64,000 nucleotides of DNA from Alicyclobacillus fructus (lineage in GTDB: Bacteria > Bacillota > Bacilli > Alicyclobacillales > Alicyclobacillaceae): contig NZ_JAFMTY010000003.1 in NCBI RefSeq assembly GCF_017329605.1, positions 103,167 to 167,166 on the forward strand, given 5' to 3'. Below the pieces are notes generated by a model. That model did no database searches, had not been told where the DNA came from, and saw only the letters and a list, made by a program, of their open reading frames with translations. Below are positions 17,181-25,135 of this stretch, piece by piece. A program made the position numbers and the translations under genes. Every line of letters starts with the position of its first letter. Positions within the stretch are counted from its first letter, which is position 1.

Positions 17181-18830
17181 ATGCGTGTCTCAGATTTGTT
17201 CGCACTTCCGGTTTTTGAAGGCGCCCGTTGGCTTGCTGGAAGAGAGGGAGGTTGGCGTACGGTCGAGTCCGTCAACATGATGGACGCGCCTGATATTCTC
17301 GACTTCCTAAAGCCTCATGAACTTCTCGTTACAACGGCTTACGCTCTCCAAGGAGACACTGAGAAGTTGGTCCAACTCGTCCGCGAGATGGCGAAGAAGG
17401 GGTGCGCAGGACTTGCGTTGAAAACCCAGCGCTTTTGGTTCTCGATTCCTGAAGAAGTTGTGGCCGCAGCACGTGACGCGGCGTTTCCGCTGATCGAATT
17501 GCCGAACACATACGCCTTGGGCGAGATTGTGTCGGCTTGTATTGCCCATATGATGGATAGGAGGGCAGCTGAATGGTTGGAATCCATGCGGGCGCAGAGG
17601 GAGTTTGCCAGATGGATGATGGAGGGCAGGAGCTTGGACGATCTCCTGAACTCGTTGGAAAGGGCTATCGGTCGCCCGTTCGCCTTGTTGGAATGGACGG
17701 GAGAACGTTTGGCGGCGAGTGACGGGGTGGGAGAGACGGAGGTGTTGTCCGCTCGTTGGGCGGCGGTGTCTGCCGAACCCGGAAAGAGCATCTGGATGTG
17801 CGTGCGAGCTGGCAGTCGAGGAACCGAGATTGAGGCTTTTCCTGTGTGGATTGATCACCCATGTGCGTATCTTGTCGCTATCGGAGGACGCGTGAGTCAT
17901 CTGCCCGGCTTTCAGCGCATGATGGCTGAGGTCATGCCCGTCCTCTCTGTGGAAATGGGGAAGCGCCAGGCGGTTCGCGACGGCGCGCGCCGTGCCTCGG
18001 AATCGTATTTCGAAGCGGTGGTTTCCGCTGAACTCGCGACCGAAGCCGAGATCGTCACGGCGGGCAAGCCATACGGAATTCACCGCGCCGCGCTACACCA
18101 ATGTGTTCTTCTCAGACCGTTCGCGATGTCTCGCGATACGCAGATCCGGCCGGCCATCCCGCGGTCGCGCGAAATGGAGCGGCTCGCGGAGTGGAGCAGG
18201 CGGTGGCTTCGGGAAGCGGGGGAAGACGTGTCCGTTTTCCTGTGGAATCGACACGTGGTCATCGTCCGCCATCTTCCCAGTCAGGACCAGGTGGGAACGG
18301 AGGAGACGTTTCGCGCCCTCCAGGCGCAGGCCTGGATGGCCATGGGATACCCCGTGTCGATTGGGATTGGCAACCCAGTGGGCAGTGTGGAAGGCTTGGC
18401 GCGCTCGCTGAAAGAAGCATGGAGCGCCTTGGAAGAAGAACAGCGCCGAGAGGGAGATCGCCCAGTCATTGCGAGGGCCGGCGTGCGAAACCTCTCGGAT
18501 CTCGTACATCTTCTTCCACACGAAAAGTTGTGCGAATTCCGCGAGGCTGTCCTGGGGCCCATTCTTGCGCTACCCGCGGACGAGCGAGATGTATTGCTTC
18601 ACACGTTGGCAACGTTTCTGGATTTGCACGGAAACGTGGCGGAAACAGGAAAGCAACTGTACTTGCATCGAAATACAGTTTTATACCGCCTCAGCAAATG
18701 CGAGCAGTTGTGCAAGCTGTCGCTGAAAGACCCTGATGCGACGCTGCAAATTCGGCTGGCGCTTCACATTCATCGGCTGATGACTCGCGTTGATCCGCAG
18801 GCCCAACGAGTGTCCGGCGTATGGGGCTAA
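17181..18830 (+). CDS. pucR: PucR-family transcriptional regulator of purine catabolism
   Basis: Regulator of 549 residues. The N-terminal purine-catabolism PucR-like domain covers about residues 1-125 (VESVNMMDAPDILDFLKPHE, LPNTYALGEIVS). A GGDEF-like CdaR domain lies in the middle (about 290-420). The C-terminal PucR helix-turn-helix is LATFLDLHGNVAETG then LYLHRNTVLYRLSKCEQL (about 475-520). The ATG follows AAGGGGGAA. B. subtilis PucR activates the puc genes when allantoin or a related intermediate is present. Here it lies in the middle of the purine island, divergent from allB-allC and convergent (4-base overlap) with the HIU hydrolase gene. Confidence 0.9.
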   Translation: MRVSDLFALPVFEGARWLAGREGGWRTVESVNMMDAPDILDFLKPHELLVTTAYALQGDTEKLVQLVREMAKKGCAGLALKTQRFWFSIPEEVVAAARDAAFPLIELPNTYALGEIVSACIAHMMDRRAAEWLESMRAQREFARWMMEGRSLDDLLNSLERAIGRPFALLEWTGERLAASDGVGETEVLSARWAAVSAEPGKSIWMCVRAGSRGTEIEAFPVWIDHPCAYLVAIGGRVSHLPGFQRMMAEVMPVLSVEMGKRQAVRDGARRASESYFEAVVSAELATEAEIVTAGKPYGIHRAALHQCVLLRPFAMSRDTQIRPAIPRSREMERLAEWSRRWLREAGEDVSVFLWNRHVVIVRHLPSQDQVGTEETFRALQAQAWMAMGYPVSIGIGNPVGSVEGLARSLKEAWSALEEEQRREGDRPVIARAGVRNLSDLVHLLPHEKLCEFREAVLGPILALPADERDVLLHTLATFLDLHGNVAETGKQLYLHRNTVLYRLSKCEQLCKLSLKDPDATLQIRLALHIHRLMTRVDPQAQRVSGVWG

Positions 18831-19183
18831 CTGCCCCGATACGCCGTGAAGCTGGATGGGGTGATGAGGACAGGGATGTGATAGTGCTGTGAGGGAACGC
18901 TGATGTGGAATCGAACGCGCACGACGGGAAATACGGTTTCTGCGCTGAGCAACCCGCCTGTTGCTTCGTAGTACGCCTTCGTGTGAAGAACGATTTCGTA
19001 CTCGCCTGTTTCGATAGCGTGCCCTTCTGACAAGGGCTGGGGCGGACGGCCATCGGGTCCGGTCCTGCACTTGCTCACGCGATAAGGTTCCGGCACAAGA
19101 CGCCAGAGTTCCACCTCGATCCCGCCGGCGGGGACTCCCCGGGCGAGATCGAGAATGTGCGTCGTGATGCATCCCTGTGTCAT
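18827..19183 (-). CDS. pucM: 5-Hydroxyisourate hydrolase (transthyretin-like, PucM type)
   Basis: Hydrolyses 5-hydroxyisourate, the uricase product, to OHCU. A 118-residue transthyretin-like domain begins TTHILDLARGVPAGG (family signature with catalytic His) and ends YRGS, the C-terminal tetrapeptide typical of HIU hydrolases. Arg and His residues of the active site are present in the middle (YHIPVLITPSSFTAYRGS). The start ATG at 19183 overlaps the uricase stop by four bases (ATGA) and lies 8 bases after GGGAGA. A much longer open frame upstream in the same phase is a shadow of uricase. It is last in the OHCU decarboxylase-uricase-HIUase operon. Confidence 0.93.
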   Translation of the reverse strand: MTQGCITTHILDLARGVPAGGIEVELWRLVPEPYRVSKCRTGPDGRPPQPLSEGHAIETGEYEIVLHTKAYYEATGGLLSAETVFPVVRVRFHISVPSQHYHIPVLITPSSFTAYRGS

Positions 19184-20163
19184 GTCGCGGTCTCCCATTC
19201 TGTCTCGAAGTAGGGCCATTGTTCCGCTAGGTCGGCTCGCGTCATGGTGATCCCCTGGAAGCCGAAAGGCGGTCGAGGCTCGGTGTAGACCTGTCCGCGG
19301 CCGTCGGGTGTCTCGGCAATGCGTTCCCACGTCCGGTTCTGCGATTGGAACGTGATGGACTCGAGCTGTGGGAATCGGGCCAGCGCCAGCGCGCAGATCC
19401 GGTGAATCAGGTGTTGAATGGACCGGGTGTCCAGGGCATGGAAGACGGCTCCTGCGAGATCGCGGATTTGCTCTGCGAGGACATACCCTGTTGCTTGATC
19501 CGAAAGCGCGCTCTGCGAGTCGACGTATGTCCATCGAGCGCTGAGAAACACGTACAGCGGTCGGTTGGAGTCCTCGGGGAGGGTGGTGTATTCGTCGCGG
19601 ATATAGCCGACGAACGAGTTGCCGCGGATCTTGATCAGGTGCAGGCCGTCCAGGCCGGAGCGGTGCCACACCACGAAAGGGGTCCCGTCCGGATGTCGTT
19701 CTATGCGGAGTTCTGCGCTCGACGATTCGTTGCGGCTGTGGAGAAAGACGAGATGGCTGTCTTGGAATCCTTCTGCGCTAGGCACGGGGACCGGGCGAAA
19801 CACTTGTTCGTCCGCGTAGAGTTCCACGGCGCGCACGTGGGGGTACGTTTCGAGAAAGCGGCGCCCTGCAAAAGCGAGAAAGCCATCCAGCGAAGGGCCC
19901 TCGTACAGCGCTGCGTGCTTAAGCAGAAAATTTTTCATGGAGTCCGTGGCGATTACGTCTGAATTGTCTCCGTCGCGAAATGATGGCAAGAACGCATCTC
20001 CTTCGACGGCGATTCGGACGCGAGCGCCAAATACTGTCTGATCGCGGAATTTGACAGGCGACTCGTGAATCCGCGTCCACGCGCGAAGGGGTGCGTGGCA
20101 CGTGCGATACACGTACACATCGTCTTTTCCGTAGTAGATGCCGAGCGGGGAGCGGCTCTCCAT
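19180..20163 (-). CDS. pucL: Urate oxidase (uricase)
   Basis: Cofactor-free oxidase converting urate to 5-hydroxyisourate with O2. Its 327 residues hold two T-fold domains. Motifs seen include GKDDVYVYRT (active-site Lys region), NSDVIATDSMKNF (the conserved T-D-S-x-K-N signature of domain 1) and GLHLIKIRGNSFVGYIRDEYTTLPEDSNRPL in domain 2, with the DRPL-like tail. The start at ATG 20163 is 7 bases after AAGGAGGT. In B. subtilis, PucL fuses the OHCU decarboxylase to uricase. Here the two are separate adjacent genes 14 bases apart. Confidence 0.94.
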   Translation of the reverse strand: MESRSPLGIYYGKDDVYVYRTCHAPLRAWTRIHESPVKFRDQTVFGARVRIAVEGDAFLPSFRDGDNSDVIATDSMKNFLLKHAALYEGPSLDGFLAFAGRRFLETYPHVRAVELYADEQVFRPVPVPSAEGFQDSHLVFLHSRNESSSAELRIERHPDGTPFVVWHRSGLDGLHLIKIRGNSFVGYIRDEYTTLPEDSNRPLYVFLSARWTYVDSQSALSDQATGYVLAEQIRDLAGAVFHALDTRSIQHLIHRICALALARFPQLESITFQSQNRTWERIAETPDGRGQVYTEPRPPFGFQGITMTRADLAEQWPYFETEWETAT

Positions 20164-20177
20164 CGTCGTGACCTCCT

Positions 20178-20681
20178 TCACGATCTCGTCGCGGCGCTCC
20201 GCGCCTTCAGGCGCTGAAGCGCGATACAACAAATTTCTTCGAGGGCGCGCTGAAATTCGGTTTCCTGTGTCTGGTTCAAGCGCTCGCGCACGGACGCGAG
20301 GATGTCCTCGGGGCGCTTTCCATGTACGCAGAGGATGAATGGGAATCCGTGCTTTTCCTCGTACGCTCGCGTCAGCTGTTGAAGTTCGGCTGCTCGCTCG
20401 GGGTCAAGGTTCGCGAGTCCCGATTGCCGCTGCTCTTGTGAGGACAACGCGCTCATGGGGCTTTGTTGGCCGAGGCGAGGATGCGCCTGAATGAGCGCCT
20501 CCTGCTCGCGCTGCGGGGCTTGGAACACAACGCAGCGAACGGCGCGCTCGACCTCCGCCCAATCGGAGAATGGACCGAGGTCATACAGGCGGGCGGCGAA
20601 GTGCGGAGAGTGTTCGAAGCAGTCTCCGTAGATCTCCGAGAAGGCGGCTCTCGTCAGTTCTTGCCACGCACCCGGTGTCAT
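20178..20681 (-). CDS. uraD: OHCU decarboxylase
   Basis: Decarboxylates 2-oxo-4-hydroxy-4-carboxy-5-ureidoimidazoline to S-allantoin, completing urate breakdown. The all-helical domain of 167 residues shows AHPRLGQQSP (catalytic His; family HPDL/HPRLG motif), SSQEQRQSGL and YEEKHGFPFILCVHGK. The ORF extends upstream, but ATG 20681 has GAGGTGAGG 9-10 bases ahead and begins at the family N-terminus (MTPGAWQEL). It is first gene of the minus-strand urate operon, divergent from the deaminase gene across a gap with repeated motifs. Confidence 0.92.
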   Translation of the reverse strand: MTPGAWQELTRAAFSEIYGDCFEHSPHFAARLYDLGPFSDWAEVERAVRCVVFQAPQREQEALIQAHPRLGQQSPMSALSSQEQRQSGLANLDPERAAELQQLTRAYEEKHGFPFILCVHGKRPEDILASVRERLNQTQETEFQRALEEICCIALQRLKARSAATRS

Positions 20682-20742
20682 ACTCGTTGTCCTCACCTCG
20701 CCAGGCAACTTGCTGAGATTGTACAGAGCGCCTGTCGCTTGC

Positions 20743-20811
20743 GTCAATACATCTCACACAATGGAGCTTCCAAAAACGTCAATCTTCATTTTGGTCAATA
20801 TATCTCACGCA
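20743..20811. promoter_or_regulatory. Paired direct repeat in the divergent uraD / deaminase promoter region
   Basis: GTCAATACATCTCACACA (20743-20760) and GTCAATATATCTCACGCA (20794-20811) differ at only two of 18 positions and are 51 bases apart, about five helical turns. A third GTCAAT occurs at 20778. They are candidate operators for PucR or another local regulator controlling both directions. Confidence 0.5.
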
Positions 20812-20877
20812 TGATGCTGACCATCTGCTATCCTCGATGGAAATCGGTTTGCGCCATCGGCGCGCAGGAGGTCGGCC

Positions 20878-22239
20878 ATGCGGATTTTGATTCACGACGC
20901 GCAGATCATCACGATGAATGCACGCGACGAGATCGTCCACGGAGACTTGCTCATCGATGGCTCGCGGATCGCTGCTGTGGGCGATGTGGGACACCCGGGC
21001 GATGTCGATCGCGTCATCTCGGCCAAGGGGCTCGTCGCCATGCCGGGATTTGTCCAGACGCACGTTCACCTTTGTCAGACCTTGTTCCGCGGCATGGCGG
21101 ATGACCTGGAACTCTTGGATTGGCTCAGAACGAGAATTTGGCCGCTCGAAGCGGCGCACGACGAGGAGTCGGTCTATGACTCCGCCATGCTCGGAATCGG
21201 CGAATTGATTCGGAGCGGGACCACGACCATCGTGGACATGGAGACGGTGCACCACACGGAGGCTGCTTTTCACGCCATTCGAGAGACGGGCATCCGTGCC
21301 GTCTCTGGCAAGGTCATGATGGATGACGGAGAAGGCGTGCCACCCGGGCTGCAGGAGACGACGGAGGCTTCGCTGGAGGAGAGTGTGCGCCTGCTTGAGG
21401 CGTGGCACGGCCGAGACGAGTCGCGCATTCGGTACGCGTTCTGCCCGCGTTTCGTGTTGTCGTGCTCAGAGCCATTGCTCACGGCGGTCCGCGATTTGTC
21501 CCTCAAGTACCAGGTCGACGTCCACACGCACGCGGCCGAAAATCGGGACGAGATCGCGCTCGTCGAGGCCAGCCGAGGCATGCGCAACGTGGCCTATCTG
21601 GACCACTTGGGTCTGGCGAACGAACGGCTCATCCTGGCTCACTGCATCTGGCTGGATGAGCGTGAGCGCCAAATCTTGGCGCGCCGCGGCGTGCGCGTCG
21701 CCCATTGTCCCGGGTCCAATTGCAAACTGGCTTCTGGAATCGCCGATGTTCCCGCCCTCTTGTCGATGGGCTGCAAAACGGGCCTGGGTGCCGATGGAGC
21801 GCCCTGCAATAACAACCTGGACATGTTCCACGAGATGCGGTATGCCGCCATGTTGCAGAAGGTGACGCGCGGAGCACTGGCGCTGTCGGCGCGCGACGTT
21901 CTGCGCATGGCAACCGTGGGGGGTGCGCACGTGGCGGGGCTTGAGAATGAGATTGGAAGCCTCGAGCCCGGCAAGCTTGCGGACATCATTCTGTTGGATC
22001 TCCGCGACTTTCACACCTATCCCTCCGTCGGTGTGGATCCCGTGAGTCGCGTGGTCTACTCGGCGACGCGCGACAACGTGGTCATGAGCATCATTCACGG
22101 GCGGATCGTGATGGAGGGCGGAGTGGTTCTGACGCTCGATCACGGCGACGTTCTGAAGCGAGCCGACCGATCCGCCAAGCGGGTGATGCGGCGGGCCTTT
22201 GGCGAAACGGGGGTGCCGAGCCATGCCGTGCAAGCCTGA
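20878..22239 (+). CDS. Amidohydrolase-family deaminase (5'-deoxyadenosine/guanine deaminase-like)
   Basis: A metal-dependent deaminase of 453 residues in the TrzA/MtaD/DadD group. Zinc ligands are THVHLCQTLFRG (His62, His64), the His in VDVHTHAAEN, and LAHCIW. The catalytic Asp is in GLGADGAPCNNNLDM. The fingerprint PGFVQTHVHLCQTLFRG with LLDWL is what proteins annotated 5'-deoxyadenosine deaminase share. In this purine island, deamination of guanine, 8-oxoguanine or adenosine derivatives to feed xanthine dehydrogenase is an equally good reading. The ATG lies 6 bases after AGGAGGT. The next gene overlaps its 3' end. Confidence 0.8.
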   Translation: MRILIHDAQIITMNARDEIVHGDLLIDGSRIAAVGDVGHPGDVDRVISAKGLVAMPGFVQTHVHLCQTLFRGMADDLELLDWLRTRIWPLEAAHDEESVYDSAMLGIGELIRSGTTTIVDMETVHHTEAAFHAIRETGIRAVSGKVMMDDGEGVPPGLQETTEASLEESVRLLEAWHGRDESRIRYAFCPRFVLSCSEPLLTAVRDLSLKYQVDVHTHAAENRDEIALVEASRGMRNVAYLDHLGLANERLILAHCIWLDERERQILARRGVRVAHCPGSNCKLASGIADVPALLSMGCKTGLGADGAPCNNNLDMFHEMRYAAMLQKVTRGALALSARDVLRMATVGGAHVAGLENEIGSLEPGKLADIILLDLRDFHTYPSVGVDPVSRVVYSATRDNVVMSIIHGRIVMEGGVVLTLDHGDVLKRADRSAKRVMRRAFGETGVPSHAVQA

Positions 22240-23464
22240 TCTGTGGCGGCTGGTCGACGACGCGATGAGCGAGGAGGTGGCGTTTCTTCAGTCCCTGGTG
22301 CAAACGCCGACGGACAATCCGCCTGGCGACGCACGATCCATGCTGGAGATGTTGAAGGTGTCCTTGGAGCGGCTCGGCATCGAATCCGTAGAGGTCGATC
22401 TCGTCGAAGGAGAAGAGGCTGCTCGTTATGGGCAGGTGGCCGCCGGCAGTGTCATCGCCAGGCTGTCGTTCGGGGACGGAGGGCCTGATGTGGTCCTGAA
22501 CGCGCATGGCGACGTGGTGCCTCCGGGCCTCGGCTGGACGTACCCGCCCTATGGCGGCGTGATCGACAGCGGCTATCTCTACGGGCGCGGGGCGGCCGTA
22601 TCCAAATCCGACATCGCCGTCTACACGTTTGCGGCGCTCGCGGTGAAACGCCTAGGCGCGGCGGGACGCGGGCGAGTCGCGCTGGTCTTCAACATGGACG
22701 AGGAGACTGGTGGTCACCTCGGCCCTCGCCGGCTGTTGGAGCGGGGCGCGATTGCGCCCGATTACGCCCTGTGCGCGGGTTCCACGTACACCCTGGGCGT
22801 GGCGCACAACGGCTGTTTGCACATGGAAGTCCGGCTCACGGGGCGATCCGCCCATGCGGCCATGCCCCATCTCGGCGCGGATGCGCTGGAGGCGGGGAAC
22901 GCCTTGTTGACCCGTCTGTATCGGTATCGGGACGAGATCGGCACCCTTCGTTCGCGCGTGCCGGGCATTGAACGGCCCACGCTGGTGGTGGGCACCTGCC
23001 ACGCCGGCATCCACACCAACGTCGTGCCAGACGTGTGCGTGATCCGGCTGGATCGCCGTGTCATTCCCGAAGAGGATCTGGATCTCGTCGAGGCAGAGCT
23101 GCGAGCTGTCATCGCGGAGAGCGTTCGTCCGTTCCCGGAGGTCCGCTGTGAGGTGACGCAGCTGTTGCGCGCCGAAAGCTTGCGCCCCCTTGCCCTTGGC
23201 ACTCCACTTCACGAAGCGCTTGAACGAAATGCCCTCGCTGTCGTCGGCGAATATCTTCCGGCAGAGGCGGTGCCGCTGTACACGGACGCGCGGCATTTCG
23301 CATCCTTCGGCGTTCCGGTCATCATGTACGGCGCGGGGCCGCGCCACCTCGCGGATGCGCGCGGACATCGTGCGGACGAGCGCGTAAGCCTGCGCGATCT
23401 CGCCATCGCCACGCGTGTTGTGGCAGGAACGCTGGCAGATCTTCTGGGTGTTGCATGGGAATGA
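22223..23464 (+). CDS. M20-family metallo-amidase (ArgE/DapE type)
   Basis: A dizinc M20 hydrolase of about 413 residues. Metal and catalytic motifs are LNAHGDVVPPG (His, Asp), YGRGAAVSKSDIA (bridging Asp), NMDEETGGHLG (catalytic Glu pair) and the terminal RHLADARGHRADERV. The lid domain (GCLHMEVRLTGRSAHAAMP) lies between. ATG 22223 overlaps the deaminase end by 17 bases and is preferred over the upstream start. It is distinct from the AllC-type enzyme at 14.3 kb, so a different amide is cut. Candidates are a ureidoglycolate-like or carbamoyl intermediate, but nothing in the sequence proves this. A 179-base gap with no recognised feature follows. Confidence 0.75.
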   Translation: MPCKPDLWRLVDDAMSEEVAFLQSLVQTPTDNPPGDARSMLEMLKVSLERLGIESVEVDLVEGEEAARYGQVAAGSVIARLSFGDGGPDVVLNAHGDVVPPGLGWTYPPYGGVIDSGYLYGRGAAVSKSDIAVYTFAALAVKRLGAAGRGRVALVFNMDEETGGHLGPRRLLERGAIAPDYALCAGSTYTLGVAHNGCLHMEVRLTGRSAHAAMPHLGADALEAGNALLTRLYRYRDEIGTLRSRVPGIERPTLVVGTCHAGIHTNVVPDVCVIRLDRRVIPEEDLDLVEAELRAVIAESVRPFPEVRCEVTQLLRAESLRPLALGTPLHEALERNALAVVGEYLPAEAVPLYTDARHFASFGVPVIMYGAGPRHLADARGHRADERVSLRDLAIATRVVAGTLADLLGVAWE

Positions 23465-23643
23465 TAGATATAATGACATTTTGCTTGTGAATGGCGCACA
23501 AAGGTCGATGAATCGCTTCGGAAACATCGCACGAAAACGCGGTTTAAGTAAGATAACATTACATATCTGGTTGCTCATGTTCGGTTCTCTCACTAAGATT
23601 CGAAGCAAGATCACATTCTCGATTTCGAAAGGGGAGAGAATCC

Positions 23644-25119
23644 GTGGCGCAACCGGTCGAAAGCGTGACGTCGTTCACACAGCCGTATGATCCGTCGCTA
23701 TACAACGAGGACTTGGCCCCCGTTTCCCCCGAGAAAAAGACATGGAGTTGGGTCAACTTCACCACCGTGTGGATGGGCATGGTGCACAACATCGTCTCGT
23801 ACGAAACGGCCGCGAGCCTCTTGGGGCTTGGCATGAGCGTTTCGCAAGCCATCTTCACTGTGGTGGTGGCCAACGCTATCCTCATCCTCGCGATGTGCCT
23901 GAACAGCGTTGCGGGAACCAAATATGGGCTGCCTTTTCCTGTGCTCGCTCGGGCCGCGTTCGGGCATCGAGGTGCCCAAATCCCAGTGTTTTTCCGGGCG
24001 TTCGTGGCCATCTTCTGGTTTTCGATTCAGGCGTACGCCGGCAGCGAGGCTCTGTCCACCGTTCTCGGCGCGCTCATCCCCGGTTGGAATCGCCTCGGCG
24101 CCCATCACGTCATCGGCATGGGCTTGAACATGCTGATTGCGGTGCTCGCATTTTGGCTGTTACACGCCTGGATTGTGTCGCATGGCATTGAACGGGTTCG
24201 CCACTTCGAACTCTGGGCTGGGCCACTCGTCATTGTCCTGGGGCTCGGACTCGTCGGCTGGGCGTTGTCCGTCGCCCACGGGTTCGGACCGGCGTTCTCG
24301 GAGCCGTCTCGACTGCACGGCGCGAAGTTTTGGAGTGTATTCGGGCTCACCGTGACGGGGCTCATCGGCTCGTGGAGCACGCTCGTGCTGAATATCCCGG
24401 ATTTCACGCGCTTTGCACGTTCTCAAAAAGACCAGGTGGTCGGGCAAGCCGTGGGTCTTCCAGGCACGGCCATCCTGTTCTCGTTCATGAGCATCGTCAT
24501 CACCTCGGGTACCTTGATCGCGTTCGGCAAGGCCGTGATTGACCCAGTTCAACTCATCGGCCATTTTCACAGTCCAGTGGTGCAGGTGCTCGGTTGTCTC
24601 GCACTGGTTGTCGCCACGTTGTCGGTCAATGTCGCTGCCAATCTCGTGTCACCTGCCTACGATCTCGTCAACATGTTCCCCAAGCGGCTCAACTTCGTGC
24701 GAGCAGGGCTCATTGCGATTGTCGTGGGATTTCTGTTTGCGCCTTGGGCGTGGTACGACAACGCCGGTGTCATTTTCAGCGTGCTGAATGCGATAGGAGG
24801 AGGGCTGGGACCCGTTGCAGGCATCATGATGGCGGACTTCTACTTAGTGCGAAAGCGGCGGTACGAAGTCGACGCTTTTTACACGGCTGACGGCGGCTTT
24901 CGCTACCGCGCTGGATGGAACCCAAAGGCCTTGGTTTCGTTGGGGGCAGGGCTCTTGGCATCGTTCATCGGGCTGCTGGTGCCTTCGCTGTCGGAATTGT
25001 ACAACTACTCTTGGTTCTTGGGGCTGTTCGTGGGAGGGCTCTGTTACGCGATGCTCATGACATTGGGTGAAGATCCGGTGCGCCACGAGGACGACTGGCT
25101 CGTCGGGGACATCGAGTAG
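23644..25119 (+). CDS. NCS1-family nucleobase/allantoin/hydantoin permease
   Basis: A 12-TM nucleobase:cation symporter-1 of 491 residues. The N-terminal soluble stretch YNEDLAPVSPEKKTWSWVNFT and helix 1 (WMGMVHNI) match the PucI/Mhp1/uracil-transporter group. Charged loop motifs such as NIPDFTRFARSQKDQ between helices 6 and 7 are conserved. The start is GTG 23644 after AAAGGGGAGAG. It resembles B. subtilis allantoin permease PucI in length. However, it is the first gene of the pyrimidine-degradation operon, so uracil, dihydrouracil or hydantoin are equally plausible substrates. Confidence 0.88.
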   Translation: MAQPVESVTSFTQPYDPSLYNEDLAPVSPEKKTWSWVNFTTVWMGMVHNIVSYETAASLLGLGMSVSQAIFTVVVANAILILAMCLNSVAGTKYGLPFPVLARAAFGHRGAQIPVFFRAFVAIFWFSIQAYAGSEALSTVLGALIPGWNRLGAHHVIGMGLNMLIAVLAFWLLHAWIVSHGIERVRHFELWAGPLVIVLGLGLVGWALSVAHGFGPAFSEPSRLHGAKFWSVFGLTVTGLIGSWSTLVLNIPDFTRFARSQKDQVVGQAVGLPGTAILFSFMSIVITSGTLIAFGKAVIDPVQLIGHFHSPVVQVLGCLALVVATLSVNVAANLVSPAYDLVNMFPKRLNFVRAGLIAIVVGFLFAPWAWYDNAGVIFSVLNAIGGGLGPVAGIMMADFYLVRKRRYEVDAFYTADGGFRYRAGWNPKALVSLGAGLLASFIGLLVPSLSELYNYSWFLGLFVGGLCYAMLMTLGEDPVRHEDDWLVGDIE

Positions 25120-25135
25120 GCAGGAGGCGAGCGAC

